Shown piece by piece: positions 54,149 through 64,000 of a stretch of 64,000 bases of DNA. A model generated the notes under the pieces. It made no database searches, had not been told where the DNA came from, and saw only the letters and a list, made by a program, of their open reading frames with translations. Numbering within the stretch: position 1 is the first letter of the stretch; each line of letters begins with the position of its first letter. A program made the position numbers and the translations under genes. The DNA is taken from contig OY723303.1 of the NCBI GenBank assembly GCA_963210315.1, forward strand, positions 1,922,001-1,986,000, given 5' to 3'. The DNA is from Rhynchopus euleeides. Taxonomy: Eukaryota; Euglenozoa; Diplonemea; Diplonemida; Diplonemidae.

Positions 54149-54171
54149 GCGGGCATTACACGTCTGTGCGT

Positions 54172-54190
54172 GGCCCCGCAGGGCGGGGCC
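54172..54190 (+). terminator. 3' stem-loop of the retrotransposon
   Basis: ggccccgc and gcggggcc form a perfect 8-bp stem with a 3-nt loop, 24 bp after the stop. Non-LTR elements often carry a 3' structure recognised by their RT; that role is inferred. A long poly-C run (about 54217-54242) follows and may be the element's 3' tail. Confidence 0.5.
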
Positions 54191-54930
54191 GTCTAACGCA
54201 TAGCATCCTTAACATCCCCACCCCCCCCCCCCCCCCCCCCCCTCCCAGAGTCGTCACGAGTGTGTACAGTTTGAGTGCTCGTGTGATGATTCCCCAGTGT
54301 GGATAATTTGCCCTTCGAGCTGGGGGACCAGGTCGACAGCCTGGCCCTCAGCGCCTAATCAACCAAACCAGACCATCTCCCCCCCCCCCCCTCCCTTAAT
54401 AGAGTCCTGCACAGTGTGTATAGTCTTGTCCTTTGGGGGGGTTCGGAGTGCTCAGATGGTGTCGGCCGCCGGCTCGGAGTGGCACAAGCAGAACATGTGT
54501 GAGGACCACGGCACCACGGACCCCTGTAATTTCTCTCCATGCATCCACCATTCGACTTGATTTCGCCCCTTCTCGCTTCTCCCCTGTTCTCTCCCCCCGG
54601 TCGAGTGGTTTGCAAGGATGGACCGCTCGGTCTTGGGAACCGCTCGACTGGGAAACTCTCGACCCTGTTTTTTGCGCGTTTCCAGCCGTGGGCGTTTTCG
54701 ATGGTCACCCCTTGGGAGGAGACTGGAGAGGACGCCCAGCCATTGTTGTTCGAACATGCCGAGTACACGGCTCTCTAGCCTCTGCAGCAGATGACCAACA
54801 ACACGGGTGTCGATGGCTTCCGCCCTGCATGTCACCTTGCTTCTCGCCTCGACATGCAGCAGACACCCGTGAGCAGAGAAAGGAGTGTAGCAGTCCCCCG
54901 GTTCGCCCCCGGGTACCAAAAAAAAATTGT
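54191..54930. other. Spacer between retrotransposon and satellites
   Basis: It contains poly-C runs at about 54217-54242 and 54379-54392. No gene or RNA is recognised. Confidence 0.4.
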
Positions 54931-57900
54931 GGGCATTCAGATTCCTGAAAATCCTGAGCTTGTGGGCATTCAGATTCCTGAACCTCCTGAGCTGTGGGCA
55001 TTCAGATTCCTGAAAATCCTGAGCTGTGGTCATTCAGATTCCTGAAGATCCTTGGCAGTGGGCATTCAGATTCCTGAAAATCCTTGGCTGTGGGCATTCC
55101 GATTCCTGAAAATCCTTGGCTGTGGGCATTCAGATTCCTGAAAATCCTGAGCTTGTGGGCATACAGATTCCTGAAGATCCTTGGCAGTGGGCATTCAGAT
55201 TCCTGAAAATCCTGAGCTGTGGGCATTCAGATTCCTGAAAATCCTGAGCTTCGGGCATTCAGATTCCTGAAGATCCTTGGCAGTGGGCATTCAGATTCCT
55301 GAAGATCCTGAGCTGTGGGCATTCAGATTCCTGAAAATCCTGAGCTTCGGGCATTCAGATTCCTGAAGATCCTGAGCTGTGGGCATTCAGATTCCTGAAA
55401 ATCCTGAGCTTCGGGCATTCAGATTCCTGTAAATCCTTGGCTGTGGGCATTCAGATTCCTGAAGATCCTGAGCTGTGGGCATTCAGATTCCTGAAAATCC
55501 TGAGCTTCGGGCATTCAGATTCCTGAAGATCCTGAGCTGTGGGCATTCAGATTCCTGAAAATCCTGAGCTTCGGGCATTCAGATTCCTGAAGATCCTGAG
55601 CTGTGGGCATTCAGATTCCTGAAAATCCTGAGCTTCGGGCATTCAGATTCCTGTAAATCCTTGGCTGTGGGCATTCAGATTCCTGAAGATCCTGAGCTGT
55701 GGGCATTCAGATTCCTGAAAATCCTGAGCTTCGGGCATTCAGATTCCTGAAGATCCTGAGCTGTGGGCATTCAGATTCCTGAAAATCCTGAGCTGTGGGC
55801 ATTCAGATTCCTGAAAATCCTGAGCTTCGGGCATTCAGATTCCTGAAGATCCTGAGCTGTGGGCATTCAGATTCCTGAAAATCCTGAGCTTCGGGCATTC
55901 AGATTCCTGTAAATCCTTGGCTGTGGGCATTCAGATTCCTGAAGATCCTGAGCTGTGGGCATTCAGATTCCTGAAAATCCTGAGCTTCGGGCATTCAGAT
56001 TCCTGAAGATCCTGAGCTGTGGGCATTCAGATTCCTGAAAATCCTGAGCTTCGGGCATTCAGATTCCTGAAGATCCTGAGCTGTGGGCATTCAGATTCCT
56101 GAAAATCCTGAGCTTCGGGCATTCAGATTCCTGAAGATCCTTGGCAGTGGGCATTCAGATTCCTGAAGATCCTGAGCTGTGGGCATTCAGATTCCTGAAA
56201 ATCCTGAGCTTCGGGCATTCAGATTCCTGAAGATCCTGAGCTGTGGGCATTCAGATTCCTGAAAATCCTGAGCTTCGGGCATTCAGATTCCTGAAGATCC
56301 TGAGCTGTGGGCATTCAGATTCCTGAAAATCCTGAGCTTCGGGCATTCAGATTCCTGAAGATCCTTGGCAGTGGGCATTCAGATTCCTGAAGATCCTGAG
56401 CTGTGGGCATTCAGATTCCTGAAAATCCTGAGCTTCGGGCATTCAGATTCCTGAAGATCCTGAGCTGTGGGCATTCAGATTCCTGAAAATCCTGAGCTTC
56501 GGGCATTCAGATTCCTGTAAATCCTTGGCTGTGGGCATTCAGATTCCTGAAGATCCTGAGCTGTGGGCATTCAGATTCCTGAAAATCCTGAGCTTCGGGC
56601 ATTCAGATTCCTGAAGATCCTGAGCTGTGGGCATTCAGATTCCTGAAAATCCTGAGCTTCGGGCATTCAGATTCCTGTAAATCCTTGGCTGTGGGCATTC
56701 AGATTCCTGAAGATCCTGAGCTGTGGGCATTCAGATTCCTGAAAATCCTGAGCTTCGGGCATTCAGATTCCTGAAGATCCTGAGCTGTGGGCATTCAGAT
56801 TCCTGAAAATCCTGAGCTTCGGGCATTCAGATTCCTGAAGATCCTGAGCTGTGGGCATTCAGATTCCTGAAAATCCTGAGCTTCGGGCATTCAGATTCCT
56901 GTAAATCCTTGGCTGTGGGCATTCAGATTCCTGAAGATCCTGAGCTGTGGGCATTCAGATTCCTGAAAATCCTGAGCTTCGGGCATTCAGATTCCTGAAG
57001 ATCCTGAGCTGTGGGCATTCAGATTCCTGAAAATCCTGAGCTTCGGGCATTCAGATTCCTGAAGATCCTGAGCTGTGGGCATTCAGATTCCTGAAAATCC
57101 TGAGCTTCGGGCATTCAGATTCCTGTAAATCCTTGGCTGTGGGCATTCAGATTCCTGAAGATCCTGAGCTGTGGGCATTCAGATTCCTGAAAATCCTGAG
57201 CTTCGGGCATTCAGATTCCTGAAGATCCTGAGCTGTGGGCATTCAGATTCCTGAAGATCCTGAGCTTCGGGCATTCAGATTCCTGTAAATCCTTGGCTGT
57301 GGGCATTCAGATTCCTGAAGATCCTTGGCAGTGGGCATTCAGATTCCTGAAAACCCTGAGCTTCGGGCATTCAGATTCCTGAAGATCCTTGGCAGTGGGC
57401 ATTCAGATTCCTGAAAACCCCGAGCTTCGGGCATTCAGATTCCTGAAGATCCTTGGCAGTGGGCATTCAGATTCCTGAAAATCCTGAGCTGTGGGCATTC
57501 AGATTCCTGAAAATCCTGAGCTTCGGGCATTCAGATTCCTGAAGATCCTGAGCTGTGGGCATTCAGATTCCTGAAAATCCTGAGCTTGTGGGCATTCAGA
57601 TTCCTGAACCTCCTGAGCTGTGGGCATTCAGATTCCTGAAAATCCTGAGCTTGTGGGCATTCCGATTCCTGAAAATCCTTGGCTGTGGGCATTCAGATTC
57701 CTGAAAATCCTGAGCTTGTGGGCATTCAGATTCCTGAAAATCGTGAGCTGTGGGCATTCAGATTCCTGAAGATCCTTGGCTGTGGGCATTCAGATTCCTG
57801 AAAATCCTTGGCAGTGGGCATTCCGATTCCTGAAAATCCTGAGCTTGTGGGCATTCCGATTCCTGAAAATCCTTGGCAGTGGGCATTCCGATTCCTGAAA

Positions 57901-57958
57901 ATCCTTGGCTGTGGGCATTCAGATTCCTGAAAATCCTGAGCTTGTGGGCATTCAGATT
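54931..57958. repeat. 32-bp satellite, about 94 copies with higher-order structure
   Basis: The unit is gggcattcagattcctgaag followed by atcctgagctgt, with a step of 32 bp (33 where ttgtgggc occurs). Three main variants are seen: A ends gaagatcctgagctgt, B ends gaaaatcctgagcttc, and C ends gtaaatccttggctgt. A and B alternate. C recurs at 55427, 55651, 55907, 56515, 56675, 56899, 57123 and 57283, with gaps that are all multiples of 32. The outer copies are more varied than the middle ones. Confidence 0.95.
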
Positions 57959-57963
57959 CACCA

Positions 57964-58695
57964 GGGTTCGAACCCCCGACCGCTCACTACAAGGAGGTGT
58001 GCTTCAGGGTTCGAACCCCCGACCGCTCACTACAAGGAGGTGTGCTCAACCACTAGACTATGGGAGCCAGCTTCTCATATCTTCTTAGCCTTCCAGTATA
58101 CTATACTACCGAACATCTTCAGGGTTCGAACCCCCGACCGCTCACTACAAGGAGGTGTGCTCAACCACTAGACTATGGGAGCCAGCTTCTCATATCTTCT
58201 TAGCCTTCCAGTATACTATACTACCGAACATCTTCAGGGTTCGAACCCCCGACCGCTCACTACAAGGAGGTGTGCTCAACCACTAGACTATGGGAGCCAG
58301 CTTCTCATATCTTCTTAGCCTTCCAGTATACTATACTACCGAACATCTTCAGGGTTCGAACCCCCGACCGCTCACTACAAGGAGGTGTGCTCAACCACTA
58401 GACTATGGGAGCCAGCTTCTCATATCTTCTTAGCCTTCCAGTATACTATACTACCGAACATCTTCAGGGTTCGAACCCCCGACCGCTCACTACAAGGAGG
58501 TGTACTCAACCACTGGACTATCGGAGGCAGCTTCTTCAGTGTACGTAACCTATATACACTGTACATGTTGTGACAGCAAGTGGGGTTCGAACCCCCGACC
58601 GCCCACTACAAGGAGGTGTGCTCAACCACTATACTATGGGAGCCACCTTAGTATATCTTGGTGCATCTCTTCAGGGTTCGAACCCCCAACCTCTC
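57964..58695 (-). repeat. 115-bp tandem array of tRNA-like (SINE-head-like) units
   Basis: Read on the minus strand, each unit starts ggctcccatagtctagtggt and ends gtcgggggttcgaaccc. It thus has an A box (tagtctagtgg) and a B box (ggttcgaaccc) of a pol III internal promoter. Bodies of 62 nt lie at 58007-58068, 58122-58183, 58237-58298, 58352-58413, 58467-58528 (variant) and 58583-58644, with partial units at 57964 and 58674. The step is exactly 115 bp for the central copies. The 3' acceptor strand that should pair with ggctccc is missing, and the T stem and anticodon arm pair poorly. These are therefore tRNA-derived repeats, not functional tRNA genes. Confidence 0.8.
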
Positions 58696-61600
58696 CACAG
58701 AAATTAGTGGAAGATAAACAATCTGTCCCCCAGCCAGGGGTCCCTGTGGTTACTATAATGTATAGTGGAAACCCAGGCTTTTACCACTACAGGGCAGATG
58801 CACAATTTTGCGCTTGGAATTTTTTGAGATTTGTTTTTATGGTGAAAAGAACGGAGCGCAACGGACCCAAAAGTAAGCGGGGCCGCCACTTTTCTGCTCA
58901 GAATTTTGTTCGACTTTGATAAAAACACTGAATTTCCCCTAACCAGCCAAAAATCCCACCTAAAATCCGGTTTTTGGTGACGTCGGCAATATTTTCGAAA
59001 CGGCTCAGAACTAAAAAATTCCTTCGATCGTGGAACTTCCGGGGGGTGTGCCTACCCGAAAACAATTTCGGATTTCAGCCACTCGAAAATCCGTCCATGT
59101 TGGGTGCCATAGGGAAGTGCAACTTTTTGGCTGAAAATTCCTTAGGGAAATCGCCCATAGTAGTTTTATACCGTTTCCGCGGCGAAAACGGGCTGAAAAC
59201 TGATGACAACGCACCACCACGTCCCGCTAGGTATGGGTAGCGACCCGGGAATATCGGTCAGTTTTCACAGAAATTAGTGGAAGATAAACAATCTGTCCCC
59301 CAGCCAGGGGTCCCTGTGGTTACTATAATGTATAGTGGAAACCCAGGCTTTTACCACTACAGGGCAGATGCACAATTTTGCGCTTGGAATTTTTTGAGAT
59401 TTGTTTTTATGGTGAAAAGAACGGAGCGCAACGGACCCAAAAGTAAGCGGGGCCGCCACTTTTCTGCTCAGAATTTTGTTCGACTTTGATAAAAACACTG
59501 AATTTCCCCTAACCAGCCAAAAATCCCACCTAAAATCCGGTTTTTGGTGACGTCGGCAATATTTTCGAAACGGCTCAGAACTAAAAAATTCCTTCGATCG
59601 TGGAACTTCCGGGGGGTGTGCCTACCCGAAAACAATTTCGGATTTCAGCCACTCGAAAATCCGTCCATGTTGGGTGCCATAGGGAAGTGCAACTTTTTGG
59701 CTGAAAATTCCTTAGGGAAATCGCCCATAGTAGTTTTATACCGTTTCCGCGGCGAAAACGGGCTGAAAACTGATGACAACGCACCACCACGTCCCGCTAG
59801 GTATGGGTAGCGACCCGGGAATATCGGTCAGTTTTCACAGAAATTAGTGGAAGATAAACAATCTGTCCCCCAGCCAGGGGTCCCTGTGGTTACTATAATG
59901 TATAGTGGAAACCCAGGCTTTTACCACTACAGGGCAGATGCACAATTTTGCGCTTGGAATTTTTTGAGATTTGTTTTTATGGTGAAAAGAACGGAGCGCA
60001 ACGGACCCAAAAGTAAGCGGGGCCGCCACTTTTCTGCTCAGAATTTTGTTCGACTTTGATAAAAACACTGAATTTCCCCTAACCAGCCAAAAATCCCACC
60101 TAAAATCCGGTTTTTGGTGACGTCGGCAATATTTTCGAAACGGCTCAGAACTAAAAAATTCCTTCGATCGTGGAACTTCCGGGGGGTGTGCCTACCCGAA
60201 AACAATTTCGGATTTCAGCCACTCGAAAATCCGTCCATGTTGGGTGCCATAGGGAAGTGCAACTTTTTGGCTGAAAATTCCTTAGGGAAATCGCCCATAG
60301 TAGTTTTATACCGTTTCCGCGGCGAAAACGGGCTGAAAACTGATGACAACGCACCACCACGTCCCGCTAGGTATGGGTAGCGACCCGGGAATATCGGTCA
60401 GTTTTCACAGAAATTAGTGGAAGATAAACAATCTGTCCCCCAGCCAGGGGTCCCTGTGGTTACTATAATGTATAGTGGAAACCCAGGCTTTTACCACTAC
60501 AGGGCAGATGCACAATTTTGCGCTTGGAATTTTTTGAGATTTGTTTTTATGGTGAAAAGAACGGAGCGCAACGGACCCAAAAGTAAGCGGGGCCGCCACT
60601 TTTCTGCTCAGAATTTTGTTCGACTTTGATAAAAACACTGAATTTCCCCTAACCAGCCAAAAATCCCACCTAAAATCCGGTTTTTGGTGACGTCGGCAAT
60701 ATTTTCGAAACGGCTCAGAACTAAAAAATTCCTTCGATCGTGGAACTTCCGGGGGGTGTGCCTACCCGAAAACAATTTCGGATTTCAGCCACTCGAAAAT
60801 CCGTCCATGTTGGGTGCCATAGGGAAGTGCAACTTTTTGGCTGAAAATTCCTTAGGGAAATCGCCCATAGTAGTTTTATACCGTTTCCGCGGCGAAAACG
60901 GGCTGAAAACTGATGACAACGCACCACCACGTCCCGCTAGGTATGGGTAGCGACCCGGGAATATCGGTCAGTTTTCACAGAAATTAGTGGAAGATAAACA
61001 ATCTGTCCCCCAGCCAGGGGTCCCTGTGGTTACTATAATGTATAGTGGAAACCCAGGCTTTTACCACTACAGGGCAGATGCACAATTTTGCGCTTGGAAT
61101 TTTTTGAGATTTGTTTTTATGGTGAAAAGAACGGAGCGCAACGGACCCAAAAGTAAGCGGGGCCGCCACTTTTCTGCTCAGAATTTTGTTCGACTTTGAT
61201 AAAAACACTGAATTTCCCCTAACCAGCCAAAAATCCCACCTAAAATCCGGTTTTTGGTGACGTCGGCAATATTTTCGAAACGGCTCAGAACTAAAAAATT
61301 CCTTCGATCGTGGAACTTCCGGGGGGTGTGCCTACCCGAAAACAATTTCGGATTTCAGCCACTCGAAAATCCGTCCATGTTGGGTGCCATAGGGAAGTGC
61401 AACTTTTTGGCTGAAAATTCCTTAGGGAAATCGCCCATAGTAGTTTTATACCGTTTCCGCGGCGAAAACGGGCTGAAAACTGATGACAACGCACCACCAC
61501 GTCCCGCTAGGTATGGGTAGCGACCCGGGAATATCGGTCAGTTTTCACAGAAATTAGTGGAAGATAAACAATCTGTCCCCCAGCCAGGGGTCCCTGTGGT

Positions 61601-64000
61601 TACTATAATGTATAGTGGAAACCCAGGCTTTTACCACTACAGGGCAGATGCACAATTTTGCGCTTGGAATTTTTTGAGATTTGTTTTTATGGTGAAAAGA
61701 ACGGAGCGCAACGGACCCAAAAGTAAGCGGGGCCGCCACTTTTCTGCTCAGAATTTTGTTCGACTTTGATAAAAACACTGAATTTCCCCTAACCAGCCAA
61801 AAATCCCACCTAAAATCCGGTTTTTGGTGACGTCGGCAATATTTTCGAAACGGCTCAGAACTAAAAAATTCCTTCGATCGTGGAACTTCCGGGGGGTGTG
61901 CCTACCCGAAAACAATTTCGGATTTCAGCCACTCGAAAATCCGTCCATGTTGGGTGCCATAGGGAAGTGCAACTTTTTGGCTGAAAATTCCTTAGGGAAA
62001 TCGCCCATAGTAGTTTTATACCGTTTCCGCGGCGAAAACGGGCTGAAAACTGATGACAACGCACCACCACGTCCCGCTAGGTATGGGTAGCGACCCGGGA
62101 ATATCGGTCAGTTTTCACAGAAATTAGTGGAAGATAAACAATCTGTCCCCCAGCCAGGGGTCCCTGTGGTTACTATAATGTATAGTGGAAACCCAGGCTT
62201 TTACCACTACAGGGCAGATGCACAATTTTGCGCTTGGAATTTTTTGAGATTTGTTTTTATGGTGAAAAGAACGGAGCGCAACGGACCCAAAAGTAAGCGG
62301 GGCCGCCACTTTTCTGCTCAGAATTTTGTTCGACTTTGATAAAAACACTGAATTTCCCCTAACCAGCCAAAAATCCCACCTAAAATCCGGTTTTTGGTGA
62401 CGTCGGCAATATTTTCGAAACGGCTCAGAACTAAAAAATTCCTTCGATCGTGGAACTTCCGGGGGGTGTGCCTACCCGAAAACAATTTCGGATTTCAGCC
62501 ACTCGAAAATCCGTCCATGTTGGGTGCCATAGGGAAGTGCAACTTTTTGGCTGAAAATTCCTTAGGGAAATCGCCCATAGTAGTTTTATACCGTTTCCGC
62601 GGCGAAAACGGGCTGAAAACTGATGACAACGCACCACCACGTCCCGCTAGGTATGGGTAGCGACCCGGGAATATCGGTCAGTTTTCACAGAAATTAGTGG
62701 AAGATAAACAATCTGTCCCCCAGCCAGGGGTCCCTGTGGTTACTATAATGTATAGTGGAAACCCAGGCTTTTACCACTACAGGGCAGATGCACAATTTTG
62801 CGCTTGGAATTTTTTGAGATTTGTTTTTATGGTGAAAAGAACGGAGCGCAACGGACCCAAAAGTAAGCGGGGCCGCCACTTTTCTGCTCAGAATTTTGTT
62901 CGACTTTGATAAAAACACTGAATTTCCCCTAACCAGCCAAAAATCCCACCTAAAATCCGGTTTTTGGTGACGTCGGCAATATTTTCGAAACGGCTCAGAA
63001 CTAAAAAATTCCTTCGATCGTGGAACTTCCGGGGGGTGTGCCTACCCGAAAACAATTTCGGATTTCAGCCACTCGAAAATCCGTCCATGTTGGGTGCCAT
63101 AGGGAAGTGCAACTTTTTGGCTGAAAATTCCTTAGGGAAATCGCCCATAGTAGTTTTATACCGTTTCCGCGGCGAAAACGGGCTGAAAACTGATGACAAC
63201 GCACCACCACGTCCCGCTAGGTATGGGTAGCGACCCGGGAATATCGGTCAGTTTTCACAGAAATTAGTGGAAGATAAACAATCTGTCCCCCAGCCAGGGG
63301 TCCCTGTGGTTACTATAATGTATAGTGGAAACCCAGGCTTTTACCACTACAGGGCAGATGCACAATTTTGCGCTTGGAATTTTTTGAGATTTGTTTTTAT
63401 GGTGAAAAGAACGGAGCGCAACGGACCCAAAAGTAAGCGGGGCCGCCACTTTTCTGCTCAGAATTTTGTTCGACTTTGATAAAAACACTGAATTTCCCCT
63501 AACCAGCCAAAAATCCCACCTAAAATCCGGTTTTTGGTGACGTCGGCAATATTTTCGAAACGGCTCAGAACTAAAAAATTCCTTCGATCGTGGAACTTCC
63601 GGGGGGTGTGCCTACCCGAAAACAATTTCGGATTTCAGCCACTCGAAAATCCGTCCATGTTGGGTGCCATAGGGAAGTGCAACTTTTTGGCTGAAAATTC
63701 CTTAGGGAAATCGCCCATAGTAGTTTTATACCGTTTCCGCGGCGAAAACGGGCTGAAAACTGATGACAACGCACCACCACGTCCCGCTAGGTATGGGTAG
63801 CGACCCGGGAATATCGGTCAGTTTTCACAGAAATTAGTGGAAGATAAACAATCTGTCCCCCAGCCAGGGGTCCCTGTGGTTACTATAATGTATAGTGGAA
63901 ACCCAGGCTTTTACCACTACAGGGCAGATGCACAATTTTGCGCTTGGAATTTTTTGAGATTTGTTTTTATGGTGAAAAGAACGGAGCGCAACGGACCCAA
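58696..64000. repeat. 570-bp satellite, nine full copies plus a partial one
   Basis: Copies start at 58696, 59266, 59836, 60406, 60976, 61546, 62116, 62686 and 63256. A tenth starts at 63826 and is cut by the window end. All appear identical. Short open frames repeat in each copy on both strands (up to 88 codons), but their composition is not gene-like. A short imperfect inverted repeat (ccctgtggtt to ccactacaggg) lies near the start of each unit. No rRNA, snRNA or spliced-leader gene is recognised in it. Confidence 0.95.

Noticed and set aside
54931-57958. CRISPR-like array (32-bp repeats)
   Set aside because: There are no unique spacers; the 32-bp units are directly adjacent and vary only by a few bases, so it is a satellite in a eukaryotic genome.
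57964-58695. Functional tRNA gene cluster
   Set aside because: The 3' half of the acceptor stem is absent in every unit, and neither circular permutation nor an intron restores it.
58974-63800. Repeated 70-88-codon frames as a gene family
   Set aside because: They recur only because the 570-bp monomer is identical in each copy; both strands give equal frames and no motif.

Overview
The window looks like nuclear DNA of a GC-rich protist. Evidence for a eukaryote is spliceosomal introns with a constant GTATGT donor (three well supported, at 12793, 22914 and 23250), long disordered and low-complexity proteins, a giant non-LTR retrotransposon ORF, DNA-transposon debris and long satellite arrays. 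All convincing host genes lie on the + strand, and several are preceded by a polypyrimidine tract and an AG shortly before the ATG. That layout recalls the directional, trans-spliced gene clusters of Euglenozoa (kinetoplastids, diplonemids). With cis-introns and dispersed repeats also present, a diplonemid-like organism is my best guess, but this is inference and no spliced-leader gene was recognised here.

Layout. 1-13.7 kb is a gene-dense block: the 3' part of a NACHT/WD40 protein with 14 near-identical WD repeats; a ubiquitin-like plus DUF4116-repeat protein; a six-TM protein with a class III cyclase-homology domain broken by a +1 frameshift; a Gln/Pro-rich disordered protein; and a small two-exon basic protein. 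13.7-20.1 kb has no supported gene and holds a MITE-like element and GC-hairpin repeats. 20.1-24.7 kb carries a three-exon coiled-coil/PDZ scaffold and a small type I membrane protein. 24.7-29.5 kb is degenerate, with a minus-strand exon between direct repeats and two fold-back elements. 29.7-30.7 kb encodes a DUF1295 membrane protein. 30.7-37 kb is a nest of palindromic elements plus a hAT transposase fragment. 37.3-38.3 kb encodes a zf-PARP/SAP nuclear protein with a frame break, and 42.1-43.7 kb a type II membrane protein.

From about 44.6 to 54.25 kb is one retrotransposon-like ORF of roughly 3,050 residues. It joins a hydrophobic multi-TM region, three OTU-like modules (one with Cys replaced by Ser), C2H2 and RING-like zinc motifs, a reverse transcriptase and a restriction-like endonuclease. 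It is the most unusual object in the window. It is followed by three satellites in a row: about 94 copies of a 32-bp repeat with higher-order structure, a 115-bp array of tRNA-like units on the minus strand, and a 570-bp satellite with nine apparently identical full copies that runs off the window edge. A 32-bp-period array with partly similar sequence sits at 39.1 kb in the opposite orientation.

The host genes do not form a recognisable pathway. Two features touch ubiquitin biology (the UBL/DUF4116 protein and the OTU modules), but no functional link can be shown from sequence.
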